13,664 bases of DNA, taken from NCBI GenBank assembly GCA_043757265.1, contig JAYUQP010000037.1, forward strand, positions 1 to 13,664, in the 5' to 3' direction. This document shows, one piece after another, positions 6,575 to 13,609 of this stretch. The notes beneath the pieces are model-generated. The model saw only the letters and a list, made by a program, of their open reading frames with translations, had not been told where the DNA came from and ran no database searches. Position 1 is the first letter of the stretch; every line of letters begins with the position of its first letter. Source of the stretch: JANPLN01 sp043757265 (GTDB lineage: Bacteria; Bdellovibrionota; Bdellovibrionia; Bdellovibrionales; JAGQZY01). A program made the position numbers and the translations under genes.

Positions 6575-7678
6575 ATGCCACAAGATTACTACCAAATTCT
6601 CGGTGTTGAAAGAAACTCGTCTGCGGACGAGATTAAAAAGGCCTATCGCAAGCTAGCTATGAAATTTCACCCGGATAAAAATCCTGGGGACAAGGCCGCT
6701 GAAGATAAGTTCAAAGAAGCGTCCGAAGCCTACAGTGTGCTCAGCGATGCTGATAAAAAAGGCAGATATGATCGCTTTGGACATGCGGGAGTGCAGGGTC
6801 CGGGCGGCGGCTATAATCAGGGATTTGATAATGTAGAAGATATTTTTTCGAGCTTTTCCGATATTTTTGGTGATTTTTTTGGTGGCAATGCCGGCGGAGG
6901 TCGTCGCGGCGGCGGATCGCGTCAACGACGCGGGGCCGACCTGCGCTACATGCTCGAAGTGAGCCTTGCTGAAGTTATTTCGGGCGCTGAAAAAGAACTG
7001 GAATTTGACTCCGAAAAATCCTGTGGAGTTTGCTCTGGAAACGGATCGGAGCCTGGCAAGCAGCCAGAAATTTGCCCAACGTGCGGTGGCACCGGACAGG
7101 TTGTAAGCACGCAAGGGTTTTTTTCAGTGGCAACATCGTGCCCGTCCTGTCGCGGAAACGGCAAGCTGATCCGCCACCCTTGCAAATCGTGTAAGGGAAA
7201 AGGGCGCACCATGGAAGATCGCAAAATTCGCGTCACCATACCTAAAGGTGTTGCAACCGGAACGCGGCTTCGAATTTCTGGCGAAGGTGAGGGTGGGTAT
7301 CTTAACGGTCCTGCTGGAGATCTTTATGTCGAAATTCGGGTGCGCGATGAAGCGCGGTACGAGCGGCAGGGCGACGACCTTTACGGAGCTCTCGAAATTT
7401 CCTACGTGCAGGCTCTATTAGGTGCTGAAGTTGAAGTAGATACAATGGATGGCCGCAAAAAAATCACCGTGCCAGCGGGAACTTCGCAGGGGCAAATCTT
7501 AAAAATGAAAGGCCTGGGAGTTCCGCACATTCGCGGCGGCAATCGCGGAGACTTGTGCTGGGGAATTAAAATTTTAATCCCCAAAAAATTAAGCAAGGAT
7601 GAGGAAAGACTTTTACGGGAGATTGCCAAAAACCGAGACGAAGCGGTCCTTGATAAAAAAGGGTTTTTTGGTTCTTAG
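6575..7678 (+). CDS. dnaJ: DnaJ, Hsp40 co-chaperone
   Basis: The 367-residue protein delivers unfolded clients to DnaK and stimulates its ATPase. In order: J-domain 1-70 with the essential HPD at 32-34; Gly/Phe-rich linker about 71-120; zinc-finger domain with all four CxxCxGxG repeats (cysteines 150/153, 167/170, 189/192, 203/206); and the C-terminal client-binding region. It is a complete type I DnaJ of usual length. No Shine-Dalgarno is visible before the ATG. A CTTGAC box at 6537-6542, identical to the -35 before dnaK, overlaps the previous gene's stop codon; 14 nt later comes ACTCAATT, a poor match to the sigma32 -10, so heat-shock control is only suggested. Having dnaJ ahead of dnaK, with 356 bp between, differs from the usual dnaK-dnaJ operon. 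Confidence 0.97.
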   Translation: MPQDYYQILGVERNSSADEIKKAYRKLAMKFHPDKNPGDKAAEDKFKEASEAYSVLSDADKKGRYDRFGHAGVQGPGGGYNQGFDNVEDIFSSFSDIFGDFFGGNAGGGRRGGGSRQRRGADLRYMLEVSLAEVISGAEKELEFDSEKSCGVCSGNGSEPGKQPEICPTCGGTGQVVSTQGFFSVATSCPSCRGNGKLIRHPCKSCKGKGRTMEDRKIRVTIPKGVATGTRLRISGEGEGGYLNGPAGDLYVEIRVRDEARYERQGDDLYGALEISYVQALLGAEVEVDTMDGRKKITVPAGTSQGQILKMKGLGVPHIRGGNRGDLCWGIKILIPKKLSKDEERLLREIAKNRDEAVLDKKGFFGS

Positions 7679-7736
7679 CTGTTTTTTCGAGAAAAATTTC
7701 TCTGAAATTTCGCTCATTTGCAAAAATTGCCGAAAG

Positions 7737-7850
7737 ATGTAGCGGATTCAAAAAAATCGCAGGGATGATATTGGCTGCGAAGAATAGCGAGAGATTTCAT
7801 TACTCAAACAGGATCGCTAAGAGATCTCGTAAAGTTTCACGAGGCTACAT
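7737..7850. other. Candidate folded RNA between dnaJ and dnaK
   Basis: This part of the 356-bp dnaJ-dnaK gap has four nested, non-crossing pairings: ATGTAGC/GCTACAT (7737-7743, 7844-7850) enclosing TCGCAG/CTGCGA (7757-7762, 7775-7780), TAGCGA/TCGCTA (7785-7790, 7814-7819) and CTCGT/ACGAG (7826-7830, 7839-7843). The last arm abuts the closing stem, giving a cloverleaf-like four-way junction. It is not a tRNA: too long, no T-loop consensus, no CCA. It may be a dnaJ 3'-UTR structure, a small RNA, or chance. The rest of the gap holds the dnaK promoter (7889-7917) and a plain leader. Confidence 0.2.
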
Positions 7851-7888
7851 AGGTATTTGCCGATTTAAAGTCGATCTGAGCATAGCGA

Positions 7889-7917
7889 CCTTGACGGCTG
7901 GAAAAGGGCCCCCATAT
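7889..7917 (+). promoter_or_regulatory. Sigma32-like heat-shock promoter of dnaK
   Basis: CCTTGAC (7889-7895) and CCCCATAT (7910-7917) match the known RpoH consensus CTTGAA / CCCCATnT, with 14 nt between CTTGAC and CCCC, inside the usual range. The start would be near 7925, giving a leader of about 110 nt. GGCTGG (7896-7901) and CCAGCC (7932-7937) form an inverted repeat around the -10, a possible operator. No CIRCE element is present. Confidence 0.75.
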
Positions 7918-8034
7918 TTAGTCTAAACAGGCCAGCCTTAGGGCGATGGCGATACAAACGTAACTGACACAAACAGAACCACAGCAAAAAGACAACGGGC
8001 AAAAAGCCTTGGATTAGACAAAGGAGATATTTAG

Positions 8035-9960
8035 ATGGGTAAAATTATTGGTATTGATTTAGGAACTACAAACTCCTGCGTATCTGTGATGGAGGGTGGC
8101 GAAGCCAAGGTTTTAGTCAACGAAGAGGGTGCACGCACTACACCGTCGATTCTTGCTTTTAAAGACGGCGACCGACTGGTTGGTCAGATTGCAAAACGCC
8201 AAGCCGTTACCAATCCCACAAATACTATTTATTCTGCAAAACGTTTTATTGGTCGTCGATTTCAAGAAGTTCAAGAGGAACTGAAAAAAGTTCCTTACAC
8301 TGTTGTACAAAAAGGCAATGATATTGGTTTCCAGATCATGGAAAAGGGTCAACAAAAAGTAGTATCAGCCGAAGAAGTTGCAGCAGCTGTTTTAGCCAAG
8401 CTCAAAAAAGTGGCTGAAGATTATTTGGGCCAAGAAGTCACCGAAGCTGTTGTGACTGTGCCGGCGTACTTTAACGATGCTCAAAGACAGGCGACCAAAG
8501 ATGCCGGTCGCATTGCTGGTCTGGATGTAAAACGTATTATTAACGAGCCAACCGCGGCGGCTTTAGCCTATGGCTTTGATAAAAAACAAGAGCAAAAAAT
8601 TGTTGTTTACGATCTTGGCGGCGGAACGTTTGACGTTTCTGTTCTCGAAGTTGGCGATAGCATCGTCGAAGTAAAATCAACCAACGGCGACACGCACTTA
8701 GGCGGCGATAACTTTGATGAAGTCATACTCGATTGGATGATCGAAGAATTCAAAAAAGACCAGGGCGTGGATTTAAAAAATGACAAAATGGCTCTGCAGC
8801 GCCTTAAAGAGGGTGCAGAAAAAGCCAAAATCGAACTTAGCTCTTCCATGGAAACTGAAATCAATCTTCCGTTTATTACGGCAGACGCCACGGGCCCTAA
8901 ACATTTGATGATGAAAATTTCTCGCGCCAAGTTTGATCAGCTGACTGACAAGCTTGTGCAACGAACATTGGAGCCATGTCGCAAGGCCATGGCGGATTCT
9001 GGTTGGACTACAAACGACATCGATGAAGTGATTTTGGTTGGTGGTTCTACGCGCATTCCGGCTGTGCAAAAAGCTGTGAAGGAATTTTTCGGCAAAGAGC
9101 CAAATCGTTCGGTAAACCCTGACGAAGTGGTCGCGATGGGCGCGGCTATTCAAGGTGGAGTTCTTGCTGGCGACGTAAAGGATGTTCTTTTATTGGATGT
9201 AACTCCGCTGTCACTTGGTTTAGAAACCCTTGGTGGAGTGATGACACGTTTAATTGAGCGCAACACCACAATTCCGGTTAAGAGATCACAGGTGTTTTCC
9301 ACGGCTGCAGATAACCAAACCAGCGTCGAAGTGCATGTGTTGCAGGGTGAGCGCGAAATGGCATCTGGAAACAAATCTCTAGGGCGCTTTGAGCTTGTGG
9401 GAATGCCACCAGCACCGCGTGGTGTTCCGCAGATCGAAGTGACTTTTGATATCGACGCTAACGGAATTCTCAACGTGTCAGCAAAAGATATGGGGACTGG
9501 TAAACAACAGGCTATTCAGATCAAAGCGCGCTCTGGTTTGACCGAGGACGAAATTCAAAACATGGTAAAAGATGCCGAGCTGAACGCCGAGGCCGACAAG
9601 CAGAAAAAAGAAGTGATCACCGCGAAAAACGAGCTCGACAATATGATTTATCAAACCGAAAAATTAATTAAAGACAACGAAGCAAAACTTTCTCCAGACG
9701 ATGTTAAATCCGCCCAGGAGCAGCTTGAAGAATCTAAAAAATTAGTTTCAAAAGGCACCGATGCTCCGTTGACTGACTTAAAAGCTCAGTTCGAAAAACT
9801 GCAAACAGTCACACAAAAAATGAGTGCCGAGCTTTACAAGCAAGCGCCGGCTCCGGGAAGTGAAACAGCGGGAGCAGATGCAGCACCTGCGGGTGACACC
9901 ACCGGCGCAGCAAAAGGCGGCGATGATGTTATCGACGCCGACTACAAAGACGTAAACTAA
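8035..9960 (+). CDS. dnaK: DnaK, Hsp70 chaperone
   Basis: The 641-residue product is a complete bacterial Hsp70, the ATP-driven chaperone that works with DnaJ and GrpE. The nucleotide-binding domain has IGIDLGTTNSCV (6-16), YDLGGGTFDVSVLE (192-205) and ILVGGSTRIPAV (333-344). The hydrophobic interdomain linker VLLLDVTP is at 384-391, then the substrate-binding domain, the helical lid and an Ala/Gly-rich tail ending DDVIDADYKDVN. Length matches E. coli DnaK (638). A strong AAAGGAG site lies 8 nt before the ATG. A sigma32-like promoter about 110 nt upstream indicates heat-shock control independent of dnaJ. The stop codon is directly followed by the first REP palindrome, which may act as its terminator. 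grpE is not in the window. Confidence 0.98.
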   Translation: MGKIIGIDLGTTNSCVSVMEGGEAKVLVNEEGARTTPSILAFKDGDRLVGQIAKRQAVTNPTNTIYSAKRFIGRRFQEVQEELKKVPYTVVQKGNDIGFQIMEKGQQKVVSAEEVAAAVLAKLKKVAEDYLGQEVTEAVVTVPAYFNDAQRQATKDAGRIAGLDVKRIINEPTAAALAYGFDKKQEQKIVVYDLGGGTFDVSVLEVGDSIVEVKSTNGDTHLGGDNFDEVILDWMIEEFKKDQGVDLKNDKMALQRLKEGAEKAKIELSSSMETEINLPFITADATGPKHLMMKISRAKFDQLTDKLVQRTLEPCRKAMADSGWTTNDIDEVILVGGSTRIPAVQKAVKEFFGKEPNRSVNPDEVVAMGAAIQGGVLAGDVKDVLLLDVTPLSLGLETLGGVMTRLIERNTTIPVKRSQVFSTAADNQTSVEVHVLQGEREMASGNKSLGRFELVGMPPAPRGVPQIEVTFDIDANGILNVSAKDMGTGKQQAIQIKARSGLTEDEIQNMVKDAELNAEADKQKKEVITAKNELDNMIYQTEKLIKDNEAKLSPDDVKSAQEQLEESKKLVSKGTDAPLTDLKAQFEKLQTVTQKMSAELYKQAPAPGSETAGADAAPAGDTTGAAKGGDDVIDADYKDVN

Positions 9961-10120
9961 AAAGGTACCAAGTACCTTTTCCGGAAACGTGTTCGATTTG
10001 AGGAGGCAGGTATCGATTGCCACCTTCTCAATAGGTACCAAGTACCTTTTCCGCAATAGGTACCAAGTACCTTTTCCGGAAATGTATTCGATATGAGGAC
10101 GTTTACAGAAGTCCTCGTAT
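9961..10120 (+). repeat. REP array: two full units and one short unit
   Basis: The head palindrome AAAGGTACCAAGTACCTTTT (9961-9980) recurs as AGGTACCAAGTACCTTTT from 10033 and 10058; the last two are 25 bp apart. Units 1 and 3 continue with TTTTCCGGAAA, then GT-R-TTCGAT-W-TGAGGA-S-G, then a foot hairpin: 9998-10006 with 10023-10031, and 10091-10100 with 10111-10120. Unit 2 has only the head followed by TTTTCCGC. The whole fills most of the 204-bp gap after dnaK. The first head plus T-run could also end dnaK transcripts. Confidence 0.9.
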
Positions 10121-10164
10121 TTAATTGAGTTGGACTGCTCCGTTCGCTTGCATCCTGCTTAGGA

Positions 10165-10854
10165 ATGGCCAGAAAAGTCCTTTTATTAACTGATGATTTT
10201 CCGTATCACATTATGAACCGTTCTAATAATCGAGAATTTTTCAAAATTCCACTTCCTCAATTATGGCTTATTTTTTTAGACGTCTTTAAGATTTTAAAGA
10301 ACGAATACGGATGCAATATTTTCCAGTTTGTCCTTATGTCCAATCACTACCACATGGTAATACATACTCCACGGAAAAACTTAAGCGTCTGCATGCTATA
10401 CCTTCAAAGAGAAGTTGCAAAAAGGGCAAATTTCAAAGCACAACGAATCAACCATTTGTTCGGAGGGAGATACAAGTGGTGTCTGATTATGGAGGAAGAT
10501 CATTTCTTTAATACCATCAAGTATGTTTTCCGCAATCCTGTCGAAGCGGGGCTATGCTTCGGGGTAGAGGATTACGCATACTCTTCGTTGGTTGATACGC
10601 ACCCCATTTTTATGTTAGCGGATTTTTTCTATGATCAGTCAAAGAAGGTGGAAGTGCAAATAGACTGGCTGAATGAATGTTTCAAGCCCGAGCAAAACCT
10701 GACAATTAAATCCGCTCTAAAAAAGAGATTCTTTAAAATTCCAAAGGATAAAGATCGGGGGCAGATAGCCCTTGATCCATGCCCAATCATTAGAAATTAT
10801 AATAACGCTTTGCCGCCGGGAAAGGTACTTGGGGGAAAGGTACTTGGTACCTAA
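10165..10854 (+). CDS. REP-associated tyrosine transposase (RAYT, Y1_Tnp family)
   Basis: The 229-residue protein is a single-strand DNA nuclease/transposase of the HUH superfamily. The RAYT opening YHIMNRSNNREFF is at 14-26; the metal-binding HUH motif is H61-Y-H63 in MSNHYHMVIH; the likely catalytic tyrosine is Tyr120 in KYVFRNPVEAGL. All key residues are present, so it may be active. The C-terminus (GKVLGGKVLGT) is encoded by the inverted REP copies, and the TAA stop lies inside the last copy, overlapping the convergent gene by 4 bp. The start ATG at 10165 gives the typical MARK N-terminus; AGGA lies directly against it, so initiation is probably weak, which fits low expression of such genes. 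Confidence 0.92.
   Translation: MARKVLLLTDDFPYHIMNRSNNREFFKIPLPQLWLIFLDVFKILKNEYGCNIFQFVLMSNHYHMVIHTPRKNLSVCMLYLQREVAKRANFKAQRINHLFGGRYKWCLIMEEDHFFNTIKYVFRNPVEAGLCFGVEDYAYSSLVDTHPIFMLADFFYDQSKKVEVQIDWLNECFKPEQNLTIKSALKKRFFKIPKDKDRGQIALDPCPIIRNYNNALPPGKVLGGKVLGT
10819..10853 (-). repeat. Inverted REP heads at the transposase 3' end
   Basis: On the minus strand a full head TAGGTACCAAGTACCTTTCC (10853-10834) is followed by a half head, CCAAGTACCTTTCC (10832-10819). Both have three T where the upstream copies have four, and neither has the CCGGAA linker or foot hairpin. They are coding for the last residues of the transposase and carry both convergent stop codons. Confidence 0.9.
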
Positions 10855-11441
10855 AAGTCGTAGGCGGCGCCGATGCTGAGGCTGCTGAAGGATTTGCTAA
10901 GTTCTAGGCCGAGTTCGGCTACGGCGTGACACACCTTGTGCTCTGGGTGCGTCCACTCGGTTCCTAAAGCAAGGCGTGATGAGAAAAATGAATCATCTTT
11001 GTTTGAATTCAGCGCCAGGGGAAGTCCGAGATAGGGAACAATGCGGCCGTATTGAGTTTCGATACCCTTACTAATAAACGGCATCGCTGTGATGCTCGTT
11101 TGCGAGTAAGCATCGGTATCAATATAGCTTATGCCTCCGCGAACACCAATGGCTGGCTGTTTTTCGAAATCGGGAATGGGAACCCATTTTAAAAAAGCAC
11201 CAAGCATGACATCCATTTCCCCTGTGCCAACTTCGAAGTCTGTTTGTAACTCATCGTTGATGCCATATGTAAGGCGGGCGTTGAGGTTCAGTCCGTCGAA
11301 GGGATCATCGAAAATGCTTTGCAGATACGGCAATACCTGAAACGTTTCTGGCTGCAGTAAATCGCCACTGGTCATAAGACTTTGGTACGCATTTGCACTC
11401 GTTGAACACCACATTGCTAAAATCACTATTAATTTTTTCAT
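10851..11441 (-). CDS. Predicted outer-membrane beta-barrel protein, function unknown
   Basis: The 196-residue product starts with a signal peptide, MKKLIVILAMWCSTSANA, cut before Tyr19. The mature part alternates polar and hydrophobic residues in short runs (LNARLTYGI, AIGVRGGISYI, SIGAAYDF) and ends in Phe, the usual last residue of outer-membrane barrels. Length suggests about 8 strands. I do not recognise a named family. The start at 11441 has GGAG 8 nt upstream; an in-frame ATG 30 codons further up would hide the signal peptide. The TAG stop is supplied by the REP copy (TTT-TAG-GTACC), so the reading frame ends precisely where the repeat begins. It is divergent from the FecR-like gene, 104 bp apart. 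Confidence 0.75.
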   Translation of the reverse strand: MKKLIVILAMWCSTSANAYQSLMTSGDLLQPETFQVLPYLQSIFDDPFDGLNLNARLTYGINDELQTDFEVGTGEMDVMLGAFLKWVPIPDFEKQPAIGVRGGISYIDTDAYSQTSITAMPFISKGIETQYGRIVPYLGLPLALNSNKDDSFFSSRLALGTEWTHPEHKVCHAVAELGLELSKSFSSLSIGAAYDF

Positions 11442-11462
11442 TTGCACACTCCTGCCTCGACT

Positions 11463-11491
11463 ATAGTAGTGGGAGGATATGAAAAAATAAA
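11463..11491 (-). promoter_or_regulatory. Possible promoter of the barrel protein gene
   Basis: Minus-strand TTTATT (11491-11486) and TACTAT (11468-11463) are 17 nt apart, with the start about 15 nt before the CAGGAG ribosome region. The -35 is poor; motif match only. I see no convincing plus-strand promoter in this 104-bp divergent gap. Confidence 0.3.
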
Positions 11492-11545
11492 GTTTTATCT
11501 CGTGCCGAGTCTTTATTTGCCCCGCCATCAAACCGATAAAGAATC

Positions 11546-12757
11546 ATGGTGTTGAGAGTCAAATTTCTCTTTTTTGTGCTGGTGTTTTCAACACCTGCCT
11601 TAGCAGACAACTGCGCATGTCCGCCGGTGCAGTGCGAGCCCTGTCAGCGACCTGTACAGTTTGGCATCGAAGAGGTGCGTTGCGGTTCCGGCGAAAAAGG
11701 ATTTTGTAATAAGTTTGTTTGCGAAAACGTGGACAATTTTTTTCAGTGCCTGGCTGGCGAAAAACCAATTCATGCAGCGCCACAAGATTTGATGTCACGA
11801 ATGACTGATCCACGCGATCCCATAGAAAAAAAGCCCGAGACCATCGATTTTCAAAAATTTACTGAAAACATGGAAATTCTAGCAGAAAAAGAAAAGCCGA
11901 CAGCGGAGGAAGAAAAGCCAACAACTTTGCCCATTCCAATGCCGACACCGATTCCAAAAGAGGATAGCGTGCGAACTCTTGCATCACTCCTTCCGCGACC
12001 GCAGCCGGTTCATTTTCAAGTGAAGTCTGCTTTTGGAAAAGTAGAAATCAATCGCAAAAGGTTACATAAGCCAATCTCTGTACCGTCTGCGTTTTCAGTT
12101 AAAGCCGTGGAAAAAAGTGAGATTGTGGTTCAAGGATTAAAAAGTCATTTTACAGTAAAGATGAATGCGGATAGTGAATGGTCGGCGCATGTAGACGATG
12201 ACGTTTTATGGCTCACTGTAAAAAACGGCGATATCGTTGTTTCTTTGCGTAAAACCGAATTGGTTCACGCTGTGGATATGGGGCTATGGCGGTTAGCAAA
12301 GCGTGAAGGTGTTTTTGGCGTGAGCTTGCAGCGGGATGTTTACACACTTTTAAATGAAGAAGGCTTTGCCTATTTGCGGCGCAATGAATTGATATCCTCC
12401 GCGCAGCCGATCGGGCCAAAAAAATTAATCCAATTGAGTGCAGATGAGGGCATCCTCGCCGTGAAAGATATCCAGCAAAATCCTACAAAAAAAACAAAAT
12501 TTGAAATGCCAAGAAATTTGCGCTCCACTCAGCGTGAAATTGCCAGCCAGGATTTATGCTCTCTGCCAGCTGCAAACTTCGAAAGCTGTGCGTGGAAATG
12601 TTTTGGCACTGGCGTAAAAGATAAAAAGTGTGGACAAGCAAAGAGCTCCCAATGTATTCGGTTTACATGCTCTGCAGATGGGCTATGGAAGTTGCCAACC
12701 ACGGCAACGCCCACCGAGTGTGCCGCAGACACAGTGAGGGTTGGAGTTTGTCAGTAA
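11546..12757 (+). CDS. Secreted cysteine-rich protein with a FecR-like core
   Basis: The 403-residue product has a signal peptide (1-20, ending PALA, then DNC). It has eight cysteines at 23-68, a Pro/Glu-rich linker to about 150, a cysteine-free core at about 155-330 and eight cysteines at 338-402. The core (SAFGKVEINRKRL, then SVKAVEKSEIVVQG and DDDVLWLTVKNGDIVVSL) resembles the beta-strand pattern of FecR-type periplasmic domains; this is pattern recognition, not a search. The cysteine ends share the module C-G-x6-C-x2-F-x-C (46-59 and 362-375). No membrane anchor beyond the signal, so periplasmic or secreted. It may bind a surface polymer, but no function can be assigned. The ATG at 11546 is followed by GTG, another possible start. 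It overlaps the next gene by 10 bp, so the two are probably co-transcribed. Confidence 0.75.
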   Translation: MVLRVKFLFFVLVFSTPALADNCACPPVQCEPCQRPVQFGIEEVRCGSGEKGFCNKFVCENVDNFFQCLAGEKPIHAAPQDLMSRMTDPRDPIEKKPETIDFQKFTENMEILAEKEKPTAEEEKPTTLPIPMPTPIPKEDSVRTLASLLPRPQPVHFQVKSAFGKVEINRKRLHKPISVPSAFSVKAVEKSEIVVQGLKSHFTVKMNADSEWSAHVDDDVLWLTVKNGDIVVSLRKTELVHAVDMGLWRLAKREGVFGVSLQRDVYTLLNEEGFAYLRRNELISSAQPIGPKKLIQLSADEGILAVKDIQQNPTKKTKFEMPRNLRSTQREIASQDLCSLPAANFESCAWKCFGTGVKDKKCGQAKSSQCIRFTCSADGLWKLPTTATPTECAADTVRVGVCQ

Positions 12758-13551
12758 TCAAAAATTCCCATGTGCTAATTACCGGAGCGTCGCGAGGAAT
12801 CGGTCGCTCTCTCGCCGAAGCTTTTGCAAAAGAACAATCGCATCTTATCATCACTTTGCGCAGTGCTGACCTGCAGCTCGAAAAAGCCTTGCTTGATCTT
12901 GGAGCTTTGTCTGTAAAAACCATTATCGTCGATTTTTCTCATAAAAAGGGCGTCGATGATTTTTGTAAGATTATCGAATCCTCTCAGCAGCCCGTAGATA
13001 TTCTCATTAACAACGCGGGTTTGTTAACTGGTGGGTTGCTCGAGGAGCAAAACCTCGACGATATTTATAAAATGGTGCAAGTGAATCTCTTAGCGGTCAT
13101 TCAGTTATGCCACTTTTTTATTCCCCGAATGTTGCGTGCAGGAAAAGGAAAAATCGTTAATAATGCGAGTGTTTCTGGAAAAATGTTTATTCCCTGTGCA
13201 AACACCTATGCTGCAGCAAAAGCAGGCGTGGTGGCGCTGACCGAAAGTTTGCAAGGGGAGCTTGCGGGAACTTCTGTTTCAACGCTGCTTTTGATCACTC
13301 CCGGAGTTAAAACTGATATGTATGAGCAAATCTCAACCCAGTATGGAGACAACCTCGATCTTTCTTTTTTAAGTTCCATTCCGGCAAGCGAATGGGCGCA
13401 AAGAGTGGTGAGTGCTGTAAAAACTGACCAGCCCCATCTTTATCCATCCGGCATGACTTCCTTTGGCGTTTTTATGGGGCACCATTTTCCAGGGTTGTTT
13501 CGTAAGATCGTACTTAAAAAGTTCAAAAGAGCCGCACTTCCCGTAAAGTGA
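12748..13551 (+). CDS. Short-chain dehydrogenase/reductase (classical SDR)
   Basis: The 267-residue product is an NAD(P)-dependent oxidoreductase of the classical SDR family: cofactor motif TGASRGIG (12-19), NNAG (88-91), and catalytic Ser141, Tyr154 and Lys158 (YAAAK). The substrate is unknown. The C-terminus (HHFPGLFRKIVLKKFKR) is basic and amphipathic, as in SDRs that touch membranes or act on lipids. The frame is open from 12628, but an upstream Met would bury the Rossmann start inside a long overlap with the preceding gene. TTG at 12748, preceded by GAGGG about 8 nt upstream, puts the motif at the normal distance from the N-terminus. It overlaps the FecR-like gene by 10 bp, suggesting translational coupling. 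Confidence 0.88.
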   Translation: MSVIKNSHVLITGASRGIGRSLAEAFAKEQSHLIITLRSADLQLEKALLDLGALSVKTIIVDFSHKKGVDDFCKIIESSQQPVDILINNAGLLTGGLLEEQNLDDIYKMVQVNLLAVIQLCHFFIPRMLRAGKGKIVNNASVSGKMFIPCANTYAAAKAGVVALTESLQGELAGTSVSTLLLITPGVKTDMYEQISTQYGDNLDLSFLSSIPASEWAQRVVSAVKTDQPHLYPSGMTSFGVFMGHHFPGLFRKIVLKKFKRAALPVK

Positions 13552-13559
13552 CATTCTCG

Positions 13560-13588
13560 TTGCTTGAGAGCCAAAATCACTTCATACT
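13560..13588 (+). promoter_or_regulatory. Possible sigma70 promoter of the lysine-rich gene
   Basis: TTGCTT (13560-13565) and CATACT (13583-13588) are separated by 17 nt and lie between the SDR stop codon and the next ribosome site. Supports separate transcription of the last gene; motif match only. Confidence 0.4.
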
Positions 13589-13609
13589 GTTTTAACACAA
13601 GGAGTATCT

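Larger units (their letters stand above)
9961..10854 (+). mobile_element. RAYT transposase locus with flanking REP palindromes
   Basis: A REP-associated tyrosine transposase gene is flanked by copies of one palindrome: three direct on its left (9961-10120) and one and a half inverted on its right (10819-10853). The locus begins on the first base after the dnaK stop codon and ends in the stop codon of the convergent barrel protein gene. RAYTs are thought to be domesticated single-copy relatives of IS200/IS605 transposases that spread REP sequences rather than themselves. I see no IS200/IS605 partner TnpB or other cargo. Confidence 0.7.

Noticed and set aside
6653..7114. Long open frame antisense to dnaJ
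   Set aside because: It lies wholly inside conserved dnaJ coding sequence and its composition follows from the dnaJ codons; no start signals or recognisable motifs.
7737..7850. A tRNA gene suggested by the cloverleaf shape
   Set aside because: 114 nt, no T-loop consensus, no CCA and wrong arm sizes; kept only as a folded-RNA candidate.
7679..8034. CIRCE operator for HrcA before dnaK
   Set aside because: No TTAGCACTC / GAGTGCTAA inverted repeat is present.
10030..10079. Two 25-bp direct repeats resembling a CRISPR
   Set aside because: The copies abut with no unique spacer and are REP heads that recur inverted beside a transposase; no cas gene is near.
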